Shown: positions 20,701-27,426 of the stretch, one piece after another
How positions within the stretch are numbered: the stretch's first letter is position 1
Layout of the letters: each line of letters starts with the position of its first letter
Assembly: GCA_963677445.2 (NCBI GenBank)
Contig: CAXXGF010000088.1
Location: forward strand, 124,001 to 188,000
DNA: 64,000 bases
Reading direction: 5' to 3'
Source of the DNA: G963677445 sp963677445
GTDB taxonomy: Bacteria; Bacteroidota; Ignavibacteria; Ignavibacteriales; Melioribacteraceae
Notes under the pieces: model-generated
Told to the model about the DNA's origin: nothing
What the model saw: only the letters and a program-made list of their open reading frames with translations
Databases searched by the model: none
Made by a program: the position numbers and the translations under genes

Positions 20701-20787
20701 GGGGGTCTGCTTTCATCCACTTTCCTTACTCTCATTGTTGTTCCTGTTCTTTACAAACTATATTCAAAAAAAGAACTGGAAAGCTGA
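17743..20787 (+). CDS. RND-family efflux permease (AcrB-like)
   Basis: A 1,014-residue inner-membrane proton/drug antiporter. It has an N-terminal helix, two large periplasmic porter/docking regions, and two sets of transmembrane helices. The TM4 motif GLLVDNAIVVTEN carries the proton-relay aspartate, and the second half repeats this layout (VGLTSLVGIVVNNSIILVDY). Start chosen at 17743 because GGAGG lies 9 bases upstream; ATG 17734 abuts that GGAGG and the open frame further upstream overlaps the adaptor. The substrate is unknown; the TetR/TolC/adaptor context points to export of toxic small molecules. Confidence 0.92.
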   Translation: MRLPEFSIKNHQFTIIIISLLTLFGIVSFFTMPRSEDPQVSPAGTSIIIVFPGANPADLEELVVDPIEEVVNELEDIKHINTKAEDGLALIQVEFLAGSDPDDKYSDVVQKVNSIRNDLPDEILRLETMKWTITDVKILQVALVSEKAPYSVLEKEAERLETQFKRVSGVFKADIRAYPEQEIRISLDIERMAALNLPLNRVIGAVQSNNANIPGGSIDIGKKRFNIKTSGSYENIEQIRNTVIDAAAGKVVYLKDIADVNYSYEDEKYIARFNGKKAVFVTASQKKGTNIYNVYEGLTQKVEELRKELPADISLETVFDQTESVSFRLNGFFLNLVEGLALVGIVVLLAVGFRASLIVMLVIPVSILIAIGGLDSTNFGIEQMSIAGLVIALGLLVDNAIVVTENITRFNALGYKRTEAAIKATAQIGWAVVSSTVTTVLAFVPIIMMQNITGDFIRSMPATVVYTLIASLFISLSLTPYLSSKFLAVNGKRKTSKVQTKLSSFISGPYRKILDFALSRPALIVISAVVIFLLSTSLFPLIGVSFFPKAEKPQFLINVELPEGNSFDRTNEVVNYVENILSESDQVRSYAANVGRGNPRIYYNQFSKFEKNNYGQVLVELESRDHETNKKLVSSLREKFALFPGAKIEIKEFEQGPPVQAPIELKIIGENLDELKRIASDVEGIVAGFPGAININNPLKTSKTDLHVEINRERAQMLGAPVYEIDKTVRAAIAGMNISRFRDPDGKEYNIVIRLPFENKPEMKDFDKIYINSVTGAAIPLKQLAEIKFQGSPMQINHYNLERNVPVTADVESGYEASALTEKIINELEKYEWPRGYRYYAAGELEKRDESFGGMFQALIIAIVGIFGVLVLQFRSYSQPLIVFSALPLAFIGSFVALFLSGNSFSFTAFVGLTSLVGIVVNNSIILVDYTNQLRKEGTKIPEALKEAAETRFLPIILTTGTTIGGLLPLTLAGGTMWAPMGWTIIGGLLSSTFLTLIVVPVLYKLYSKKELES

Positions 20788-20793
20788 TTTTTA

Positions 20794-20815
20794 GGGGGAC
20801 GCCCGCCGTCCCCCC
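20794..20815 (+). terminator. Hairpin after the efflux operon, possible terminator
   Basis: GGGGGACG-CCCGC-CGTCCCCC directly follows the permease stop. The stem is strong but there is no T tract after it, so termination is only possible, not shown. It could also be part of the repeat tract that follows. Confidence 0.4.
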
Positions 20816-21310
20816 ACACTTTGTCAGGAGCATCCTTCCGGGGCCGGCGGGGACACTCTGATTACTCGGATTTGTCGATAAATGTCCCCCTTCGGAGGCA
20901 CTGCTGTCAACTTTAGCGGAAAATCTTTTTTACGTCCCTGAAAGAGACCAACAGAACCATGACAAAATGGAGGAATTTCAAGGAGATGACCCAAATTTAA
21001 ACCTCCTGGTTCGCTTCTCCATTGATGTTGTGCGTTTTTTTTCTCCGCCCCCACGGGGAATTCCCTGCGGAAACACCCCGTGGCTATTCGGCTTCGACCC
21101 CTTCGGGGCCGGTAAAAAAATGGAAATCCTTAAGTTGACAGCATTGTCTTCGGAGGGAGTGAACTTACTTCGAGTAACTCGATTACTTTGTTTATTCTTG
21201 CTCTGCCAATTTTTGGATTTAGAATCGCGGCCTGACTATCGGCAACGTGTTAACGTTAGTGTGCTGGTAATAGCCTATTCCACCCTATAACCGCGATTTT
21301 TATCGGAATG
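20816..21310. other. Intergenic region holding a MITE-like element
   Basis: No gene supported. Apart from the MITE-like element it contains GC-rich hairpins such as CCCCACGGGG and GACCCCTTCGGGGCC. Confidence 0.5.
20898..21147. mobile_element. MITE-like element, copy 1 (about 250 bp)
   Basis: The ends are imperfect inverted repeats: GCACTGCTGTCAACTTTA on the left and, read inward on the minus strand, ACAATGCTGTCAACTTAA on the right. Both flanks carry the same 8-mer CTTCGGAG (20890-20897 and 21148-21155), a target duplication. No transposase is inside. A related element is at 63698-63859. Probably mobilised by a transposase elsewhere in the genome. Confidence 0.6.
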
Positions 21311-21598
21311 TTAAGCGGATAAATTTTGAGTATTCCATGAAGCTGATGTCGTGCGATCATAAATACCCGGAAGCAGGTTTTCAACACTAATATCTTCATC
21401 AATATCTTCCCAGTGGAGACCAACGCCCCCGCCCGAAATTATGAAGCTATTTCTCTGGGCGTCTGTAGCTTTTAATAAACGAGGAAAGTATATTAATGGA
21501 ACACTTAATTTGCGCCCGTCAGTTAATTCAATCCACATGTTATCCGGATCAAAAGTGATATCTTTAGCGAGGGACTTATTTGAGATTGAAGTATTCAT
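21311..21598 (-). CDS. DUF2442 domain protein
   Basis: A 95-residue protein, counting from the ATG at 21598 (MNTSISNKSLAKDITF). The stretch MWIELTDGRKLSVPLIYFPRL matches the DUF2442 pattern and the later HWEDIDEDISVENLL is its typical end. DUF2442 genes often sit just after a DUF4160 gene, and here the start overlaps a truncated DUF4160 frame. The pair is thought to be toxin-antitoxin-like but is not proven. If the partner is dead, this gene is an orphan. Confidence 0.75.
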   Translation of the reverse strand: MNTSISNKSLAKDITFDPDNMWIELTDGRKLSVPLIYFPRLLKATDAQRNSFIISGGGVGLHWEDIDEDISVENLLPGIYDRTTSASWNTQNLSA

Positions 21599-21707
21599 TC
21601 CATTTGTCCTCAATAAATTCTTTGTTTTCTTTAATAACTTCTGATAATTCTTTTAATTCGGATGAATTAAATCCATAAGAATTATCCAATAATACACTCG
21701 GTACTAC
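21576..21707 (-). pseudogene. Truncated DUF4160 gene remnant
   Basis: On the minus strand a frame ends GFNSSELKELSEVIKENKEF followed by IEDKWNEYF, which resembles the C-terminus of DUF4160 proteins. Upstream it keeps only a short VPSVLL-like start piece (family proteins begin MPxVL) and then meets an in-frame TAG at 21708-21710; there is no ATG. The middle of the family, about 40 residues, is missing, so this looks like an internal deletion. It overlaps the DUF2442 start by 23 bases, the usual layout of the pair. Confidence 0.5.
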
Positions 21708-21708
21708 C

Positions 21709-21726
21709 TAAGCTGGCAAAGCCAGA
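21709..21726 (+). repeat. Short CTGGC/GCCAG palindrome, copy 1
   Basis: TAAGCTGGCAAAGCCAGAAC. Similar short palindromes lie at 36164-36184, 42917-42938 (inverted) and, more weakly, about 50048. Confidence 0.5.
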
Positions 21727-21779
21727 ACCAAAAAGAATTGTTATCAATCTTACCAAATATATGTTATTAAAAAAATATG

Positions 21780-21975
21780 CCCTTACTTTTTGTCTTGACA
21801 CAAAAAGTAACAAAAAAGTCAAGACTGCAAAAAAATGAGCTAAAAATCAATTCACTCCGCTAAAATGAAAGAACTCGGCACATAAAAAGACATGTGCCTC
21901 AAACAGCTTTCCTTTTTTAACGCTTCGTTCATTTGATTTTTTTTACGCTCATTTTTTTGATGTCACTTTAAAAGA
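21780..21975. repeat. Degenerate AT-rich intergenic repeat
   Basis: Starts CCTTACTTTTTGTCTTGACA, with the partly self-complementary ACAAAAAGTAACAAAAAA, and ends in several TTTTTT tracts with ACGCTCATTTTTTTGATG. The sequence resembles a repeat common in Bacteroidota spacers (from memory). No coding potential; the 600-base spacer around it (21730-22364) shows nothing else. Confidence 0.4.
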
Positions 21976-22364
21976 TAAAAACAATAAGGAGGATGAATAA
22001 GAATAATTCGTACTGTTATTAATATTCTGCCATAAAAAGCAAGAATATTATTAAGTATGCCTAATACTTTGCCAATGAACTCCCTGACCTAACATGAATA
22101 TGACATGGTTCCAGAGGATCATTCTCGTTCGAATAGAAAAATAATCTATATCCTTTGTATCTGAGAATGGTTGGCATTACATTTTTCCATTTTGTATTTG
22201 AAAGAAATATACAAAAAAAAAATCCATTTCAAAATAGCGTTTACCAGTGAGATTTTTTTTGAAAGATGAATCATTTGTGCTCTATCTCTATTACAAAGAT
22301 ATCAGGAGGGAATAATAACGGGGAATAAAATGATGTCGAATCTGATTTACAAATGCTCAAATGC

Positions 22365-22589
22365 TCATGCGGCTACCTCAAACTCCGCTAAATCACGAGC
22401 ATAATCAAGACATGCCGAAATATGCTCAGGCTGCAGATCCGGAAACTCTTCTATGATTTTAGCTTTGGATTTTCCTGCTGCGAGATAACCCAAAATGAGA
22501 CTGACAGGAATTCGTGTGTTCTTCAAGCGGGGTTTGCCATGTAAAATATCTGGTGTGCTGACTATATGTTCTCTCCACTGAACCGGCAT
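22365..22589 (-). CDS. DUF433 protein (orphan VapB-type antitoxin)
   Basis: A 74-residue protein with the DUF433 core: IVSTPDILHGKPRLKNTRIP, then the short winged helix ILGYLAAGKSKAKIIEEFP and LQPEHISACLDYA. DUF433 proteins are usually antitoxins placed before a DUF5615 PIN-like toxin that starts in an ATGA overlap. Here the overlap ATGAGCATT is present, but the frame stops after three codons, so no toxin follows. It is therefore an orphan or the remains of a module. Confidence 0.8.
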   Translation of the reverse strand: MPVQWREHIVSTPDILHGKPRLKNTRIPVSLILGYLAAGKSKAKIIEEFPDLQPEHISACLDYARDLAEFEVAA

Positions 22590-22798
22590 CTTTTCTTCTC
22601 CATTTCCTTACAATTATAAATCAGTGAAAGTATCCTCTCACAACCGAATATATAAAATAATATGAATAAAAACTGCAGTTGTTCCGAAAACTACCAACAA
22701 AAAATAAGAACAGGATTACAGGGATTAAAAGAATTGACCGGATACTTTGTGAATAGATTAAAACTGAACCATTTTTTAATTATCAATTATAATTCATT

Positions 22799-23056
22799 TC
22801 AACCAAGAATTGCTTTAATTTTCTTCTCGGCCTGGTCCAATTCAGGTCCTGATACCGAAAGATCGAATGCCTGGTCAAGAACTGTTTTGGTTGCCCATTT
22901 ACATAATTCTTTTCCCTGGTGAAGTTTGATTGCTGATATTATATCAATCGCTTCAGTATAATATCCATCCAGATCCTCAATCTGGCCGGCTCTCTCACCT
23001 AAAGGATTCCATTCCTCTAAAACTTTCGCCACCGCGATAATTTGATCTTCATCCAT
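22799..23056 (-). CDS. Small acidic hypothetical protein (DUF1871-like)
   Basis: An 85-residue, mostly helical protein. The stretch VLEEWNPLGERAGQIEDLDG resembles DUF1871-type proteins (W-[ND]-P-[IL] followed by an acidic loop), but the match is by eye only. The start overlaps the tail of a degraded YoeB-like frame by 8 bases, so it was once the third gene of an operon with phd and yoeB. Function unknown. Confidence 0.6.
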   Translation of the reverse strand: MDEDQIIAVAKVLEEWNPLGERAGQIEDLDGYYTEAIDIISAIKLHQGKELCKWATKTVLDQAFDLSVSGPELDQAEKKIKAILG

Positions 23057-23198
23057 AAATATTTATCCTGGTATCTGAAATCACCTGCCGGTTACCATTG
23101 ACAGTGTACTTTCCATTTATTCGTTTCAGAGTTTTTTTATCTGTCCTCTGCCAGTACAAATAATCTTCCCATGAGTCATCAACAAAAATCTACTTCAT
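23049..23198 (-). pseudogene. Degraded YoeB-type toxin
   Basis: Begins in an ATGA overlap with the Phd-like antitoxin, but codon 3 is TAG. Beyond the stop the same frame reads IFVDDSWEDYLYWQRTDKKT then LKRIN, a clear YoeB N-terminus, and then leaves the family (GKYTVNGNRQ) before the stop at 23049. About two thirds of the toxin, with its catalytic C-terminal histidine/tyrosine region, is missing. Nonsense mutation plus truncation means the toxin is inactive. Confidence 0.75.
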
Positions 23199-23449
23199 TC
23201 TTCAATAAGTTCTTTTTGAAAAGAGCTGTTGTTTTTTAATTTGTAGATGGCCGAGTCAAGCCTTCCCTTATTTATTTTCGAGGATAATTCATGTTGTGTG
23301 GCAATTAGAGAATTATACTCTTCAAGTGAAATAATTACTACTCCTTTGCCCTTCCCCCGGTTAATGACAAGGGTTTCAGAGTTTTCCGTAACACAATCAA
23401 AATATTTTTTTATATCTTTTCTGAATTCCGAAATTGATGTTCTGAGCAT
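23195..23449 (-). CDS. Phd/YefM-family antitoxin
   Basis: An 84-residue protein with the Phd/YefM layout: DNA-binding N-terminus (MLRTSISEFRKDIKKYFDCV), a central GVVIISLEEYNSLI motif and a charged, flexible C-terminus that would wrap the toxin. It overlaps the broken yoeB by 4 bases. With its toxin gone it may act only as a repressor or as protection against related incoming toxins. Confidence 0.85.
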   Translation of the reverse strand: MLRTSISEFRKDIKKYFDCVTENSETLVINRGKGKGVVIISLEEYNSLIATQHELSSKINKGRLDSAIYKLKNNSSFQKELIEE

Positions 23450-24122
23450 AACTTTTTGGTTCTATGTGAAATAAAGTGGGTAATTGAAATTGAGTCAGCT
23501 ACAAACCACTTAGATCACTGGTGAAATATTCTTTATTCAAAATATTTCCGGCTCTTTTTGGGGTTAATATATTAGCTTTATAATATTTTTAAGATGATGC
23601 AGTTTAAGCGACATTTTATGCATCTCCTACAGAGATGTTTTCCAGGGGGTCTATTCTATTCTACAATAATGGAACCTCTACAAGGTTCTTTTTATCTTGT
23701 TTGCCTTGTAGAGGCAATGATTAGTGCGGAACGTCCCAATGGGGTAGAATATTGTTAATAAAGCAAGACAAAATCCTTGTAGAGGATTCACAAACCATCT
23801 CCAGATAACCAAATCCTTTAAGACCTCCCCTGCAAAATTCTGGTCGATCGAATATGATATTTATAGTAAATCATTCATACGTGTTGTCAGGTAAACCATA
23901 TTTTGGCGCTTTTGTAACTGTTCAACTACGTCCATTTATTAGTCGGTTGTCTTTTCATTACCCACTGGTTTTCATATAGAACCAACTTTTTTAAGGCTTT
24001 TTGTGCAAAATTATATACATGTTGAGAGAGTGTCAAGAGGTTTGTCAGGAGTTCTTTAATACAGTTATGCTGAAGTGATATATTATTCGAAGGATGTTTA
24101 TGGTTGATGTGAAAGCAGCTTG
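23450..24122. other. Intergenic region with inverted repeat ends and dispersed repeats
   Basis: No gene supported. It carries a pair of ISL3-like inverted repeats (separate entry) and, between them, palindromic pieces such as GCATCTCCTACAGAGATG and AACCTCTACAAGGTT. A small reading frame at 23926-24156 overlaps the next gene and looks spurious. Confidence 0.5.
23453..23990. mobile_element. MITE-like remnant with ISL3-like inverted ends
   Basis: Left end TTTGGTTCTATGTGAAATAA then AGTGGGTAAT (23453-23484); right end on the minus strand TTGGTTCTATATGAAAACCA then GTGGGTAAT (23956-23990). The same end motif flanks the IS4 insertion at 43.8-45.8 kb. Length about 540 bp with no transposase, so it would be a deleted or non-autonomous element. 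The ISL3 label is from general memory of such ends. Confidence 0.45.
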
Positions 24123-24749
24123 TTATGTTTTCTTTAATCGGATGAGTATGCAGCACGTGCGCCAGGCGCTATTTCCCTCTCGATGCATTTTTGAAGTGTT
24201 CATATCTACAGAGAATTCCGATCCGAGGATATCTTTTACGCGCGTTTCAATTCTATTAGTTTTTCCGACTATTTTTTCATCTGCCCGTTGACGTTTACCA
24301 TCATCCGCAGAATCGTAAAACGCGAACAAACCAAATTGTAGTGATGAGTCTTCTGAATTTCTTTTTAAAAACTCTTTGATTCGTTTAATATCTTTGAAGT
24401 ATTGTTCCTTGTAGTAAATTTGGTTTTTTATTTCTATTACCGCGCGAGGTGCATCACTTGCCCACCAAAGTAAAATATCAACTTTGCCATGTTCCCGAAC
24501 ATCCCGCGGCAGCCGTCCTTTTCCTTTTGCTCCGGCATAATCGAGAGCAAGCCTTGAGGAATGCTCCAAAGTAATAAATTTCGGTCCGGCGAGTTTTGAT
24601 AATTGTTCCGCGACATTAATTGTGATCAGGTATTCCGGCCCTGCCCATAACCACCAGCCACCAGTCCAGGACTCATATTTTTTTTGCGAAGATTCAATGC
24701 CTTTGAGCGTTGCATTTACTATTTGTTTGATTGAGATGTTTCCTGGCAA
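24123..24749 (-). CDS. PD-(D/E)XK-like nuclease-domain protein, cassette-borne
   Basis: A 208-residue soluble protein. Residues 88-110 read HGKVDILLWWA... ending VIEIKNQ, i.e. Asp91 and Glu106-x-Lys108, a good PD-(D/E)XK pattern; an earlier Glu (about 48) could be the first acid. So it is probably a metal-dependent nuclease or a decayed relative. It starts 26 bases after an attC-like palindrome and has no operon partner, as expected for a gene cassette. No specific family recognised. Confidence 0.6.
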   Translation of the reverse strand: MPGNISIKQIVNATLKGIESSQKKYESWTGGWWLWAGPEYLITINVAEQLSKLAGPKFITLEHSSRLALDYAGAKGKGRLPRDVREHGKVDILLWWASDAPRAVIEIKNQIYYKEQYFKDIKRIKEFLKRNSEDSSLQFGLFAFYDSADDGKRQRADEKIVGKTNRIETRVKDILGSEFSVDMNTSKMHREGNSAWRTCCILIRLKKT

Positions 24750-24774
24750 TATTGATAATCTTTTGTTTTTTGAG

Positions 24775-24940
24775 ACATAACGGCATTGTGTTTAAGCGAA
24801 TGCCCAAGCGTTTTCGCCGCCAAATATTACGTTTTACTGTTTATGTTATTTAATTACTTTCTACCTTATAAAAACAAAACCAAGCCGAACTGCCAATATT
24901 ACGACCGGCTGAAGCATTCCGCTTGAGACACTTGTTAGGT
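24775..24940 (-). other. attC-like recombination site (integron cassette boundary)
   Basis: On the minus strand it begins CCTAACAAGTGTCTCAAGCG and ends CGCTTAAACACAATGCCGTT then ATGT. The two ends are imperfect complements (GTGTCTCAAGCGGAATGC against GCATTCGCTTAAACAC), with one-base bulges and conserved AAC / GTT core ends, the folded-hairpin design of attC sites. It starts 4 bases after one gene's stop and ends 26 bases before the next gene. Confidence 0.5.
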
Positions 24941-24944
24941 TGCG

Positions 24945-26501
24945 TCAATTAATATAGAAATTATACCTTATTATAAAAAAACTATCTCCATAGTAATTAA
25001 ACTGGAGATATAGATTGCTAGCATTCGTTAATTCAATACCTATCTTTGTTTCATTAGAGAAAACATTTTGTATATGTTTATTTGATGTTAAAACGTATCT
25101 GAAACAATTCATTATTTTAAGAGTGTTGAAAATATTTAATTGTGTTATGAATTCAGGACCATATAAAATTGTTAAGCCATAATCTTGCATATAGACTGGT
25201 GAGATATTCATTAACAAAGAAAGATTAATATTTTTATTAAAAGGTGTAGTTGATAATCCTATGCCAGTAAATAACCCCGAAGCTATAGGAGAGTTTTTAT
25301 ATTCATTTTTCCTTTCCATGCCTAATCCGATTCTCCACGACATTAATGTTGCTAAGGGCGAAATTGGTTGCAAACTTAATTGATTAAAAAGCCATACTTC
25401 ATTAAGGGCTATTTTATTTTTCCTTATCCCAATTTCCATTTTTAATATTGATAGATAATCATTTTCTGGAAAAACAGTTGTATTTTCATAAAACTCATGC
25501 GTTCCAAAACGATAATTCAATAAAAATTCTTGAGTATTATCATTATAATGTTTTATACCAAAAGCACCCGATATTGTTGGATGTAAATTAAATTCTTTAC
25601 TAGTATTATTGAAGTTAACAAATGAATTGTTTTTTGACTTAGATAAACTTATTCTTAACTCCTTTAGAAGATTCTTTTGTTCACTGGTCAGATAAACATT
25701 TTCATGTTCATATTTCCATTCAAGTATATTTAGCAATAATCCCTTTTCTGAATCAGTAAGTTTTGAAATATTATAATTGGGTTCTAAGATATTTTCTGGA
25801 ATTTCAGAAATACCTTCTTCCAAAAAACTCTGCATACTTTCTATATATATTGGATCGCCAATTCTATTTAACCAATTACTTAATAAAGTATGAGGAAAAA
25901 ATACTGCTCTATCCGAAACGTTTGAATTATCAATAGATGATACCAATAATGAATCAATTTGACTGGCGCAATTTTTATTATTAAAATTGTACTGGAAACT
26001 CTTCTTTTGCAGGTTATACATATTTGATAGAAGTTGTATTTTTTCATTCTCATTCAATATGAATGGGAATAACCAGAGGGGACGTGATTCAATAAAAGTA
26101 TATTCACGATATTTTTCAAAAAATGGTACAACTCTATATTCACCAACCAGACCACCAAAAATGCCTTTCAAGAAGAATTCTAAAGAGCCTACGCTATCAA
26201 TATTTGCTGAAAAATCTAATGTTTGCCAGAGAAAAATGGGACGGTCATTTTTTGGCTCGAATAAGATGAATATATGACCAAACGATGAAGTGGGGCTAGC
26301 CGGATATGGGCCAGCGAAAACTAAATATAGTTTTGTAAAATAATTTTCGATTAAGAAATTTTCACACGTATCATTATCTAACGTATCAGTTGCTGTTAAT
26401 TTGTCCTTTACATGAGATAAATCCTCGGGAAATGACTTGATATTTAAAAGGAGAATGAACATAATTATATTAGTCATTCTCCCTACTAAATTTTTGATCA
26501 T
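24945..26501 (-). CDS. DUF4105 (Lnb N-terminal periplasmic domain) protein
   Basis: A 518-residue exported protein. The N-terminal hydrophobic signal is followed by a DUF4105 domain: SSFGHIF with His76 and NNKNCASQ with Cys178, the His/Cys pair of the NlpC/P60-like fold that in Lnb transfers an acyl chain within lipoproteins. The C-terminal half is beta-rich and may be an outer-membrane barrel. It starts 8 bases after the PEGA lipoprotein gene, so the two form an operon. ATG at 26477 is an alternative start. It is clearly more AT-rich than core genes. Function inferred from the fold only. Confidence 0.75.
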   Translation of the reverse strand: MIKNLVGRMTNIIMFILLLNIKSFPEDLSHVKDKLTATDTLDNDTCENFLIENYFTKLYLVFAGPYPASPTSSFGHIFILFEPKNDRPIFLWQTLDFSANIDSVGSLEFFLKGIFGGLVGEYRVVPFFEKYREYTFIESRPLWLFPFILNENEKIQLLSNMYNLQKKSFQYNFNNKNCASQIDSLLVSSIDNSNVSDRAVFFPHTLLSNWLNRIGDPIYIESMQSFLEEGISEIPENILEPNYNISKLTDSEKGLLLNILEWKYEHENVYLTSEQKNLLKELRISLSKSKNNSFVNFNNTSKEFNLHPTISGAFGIKHYNDNTQEFLLNYRFGTHEFYENTTVFPENDYLSILKMEIGIRKNKIALNEVWLFNQLSLQPISPLATLMSWRIGLGMERKNEYKNSPIASGLFTGIGLSTTPFNKNINLSLLMNISPVYMQDYGLTILYGPEFITQLNIFNTLKIMNCFRYVLTSNKHIQNVFSNETKIGIELTNASNLYLQFNYYGDSFFIIRYNFYIN

Positions 26502-26508
26502 TTTTATT

Positions 26509-27120
26509 TTATAGCAATTGAGTTATTTCTTTCCCAAAAGCTACTTGATCACCCTTGGATTTAATTAGTATGCTTCTAATTAATTCATATGTGTTTTCAT
26601 TCTGTTCTTTATCTGCTAATTGTATAAGTGAATTTAAATATTGACCGCCATTGTTTGAAATATCAATTGCAATATTTGACATGTTCACCATTGCAAATTT
26701 CTTAAGTTCATAGTTCTTCTTAAAAACATTCAACGCTACGCCTTTTTCAATTAACTCAACTTGGAAGCTTGCTGGTGCATACTTGTAAGCAGCTCCGGAA
26801 GCAAAATCAGTAATACTGCCAATAGTACCACCAATTATTATATTGCCCCAAAACATTCCTTCCATCGTTGTACTTAAAGCAATTTGATGAGTTTTGTAAC
26901 CTTCGGCTTCTACCGTAATAACTTTACCATTTTTTTCAATCTCACCAGTAAAGGGAGTCTTGCCCACTAAAATTCCATCTAATTTTATATCAGCACCATC
27001 AACATTACAATTTAGAGTAACTAATTGATTAGTACCCGTTGCTATTGTTGCGCAGCTTGTTAGATAAATGCTGATAAATGCAAATAAGATGAGGGATGCA
27101 ATAAGTGATAATTTTTTCAT
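26509..27120 (-). CDS. PEGA-domain lipoprotein
   Basis: A 203-residue lipoprotein with lipobox LTSC (Cys23). Residues about 36-83 form a PEGA-type beta domain (GADIKLDGILVGKTPFTGEI, then VEAEGYKTH), common in surface and envelope proteins. A short hydrophobic stretch (about 93-105) and a helical C-terminus follow. It is encoded 8 bases before the DUF4105 gene and probably works with it at the envelope. It has a signal peptide and a strong ribosome binding site (AAGGAG) upstream of 27120. AT-rich like its neighbours. Confidence 0.75.
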   Translation of the reverse strand: MKKLSLIASLILFAFISIYLTSCATIATGTNQLVTLNCNVDGADIKLDGILVGKTPFTGEIEKNGKVITVEAEGYKTHQIALSTTMEGMFWGNIIIGGTIGSITDFASGAAYKYAPASFQVELIEKGVALNVFKKNYELKKFAMVNMSNIAIDISNNGGQYLNSLIQLADKEQNENTYELIRSILIKSKGDQVAFGKEITQLL

Positions 27121-27189
27121 TTTTTTCTCCTTGTGATTAATGTAAGCATCGTCATTTTATTGACTGATTTAAAAGAATAATGCTAAAAA

Positions 27190-27420
27190 AATCTTTTTAG
27201 CAACCCAAAGGCGTTGCCGCTAAGCCGCCGCCAAGAACATCAATGCTTAACTAACAACGAATTTTTATAATATGTAACCGACAGTAAATTCTACCGCACT
27301 GGCAGCGACCTAACTTGCATTTACAAACTACTTAAAACAAAATGCCGAACGAAAAAACTAAACCTTAAAACTGCACTCAACACAAACCGTATCGGCGGTA
27401 GGTATTGAGCGGCTGGTTAT
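27190..27420 (-). other. Second attC-like palindromic spacer
   Basis: On the minus strand it starts TATAACCAGCCGCTCAATAC just after the GIY-YIG stop. Two later segments can pair with it: GCGGTAGAATTTACTGTCGG then TTACAT (27272-27297) and GGCGGCTTAGCGGC (about 27215-27228). The AACC / GGTT ends and GCCGCTCAA / TTAGCGGC arms are attC-like, but which half is the true partner is unclear, so this is weaker than the site at 24775-24940. Confidence 0.35.
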
Positions 27421-27426
27421 ATTGCA

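Noticed and set aside
20794..21120. GC-rich hairpins with CTTCGGGG as a series of terminators
   Set aside because: They lack T tracts and lie inside a MITE-like element that occurs again at 63698; more likely element structure.
23926..24156. A 76-codon frame on the minus strand
   Set aside because: It overlaps the end of the PD-(D/E)XK gene and runs across an attC-like half and an ISL3-like end; the protein has no family features.
24945..27120. A complete lipoprotein maturation operon
   Set aside because: Only a DUF4105 domain and a PEGA lipoprotein are present; no lgt, lspA or lnt genes, so a specific pathway is not supported.
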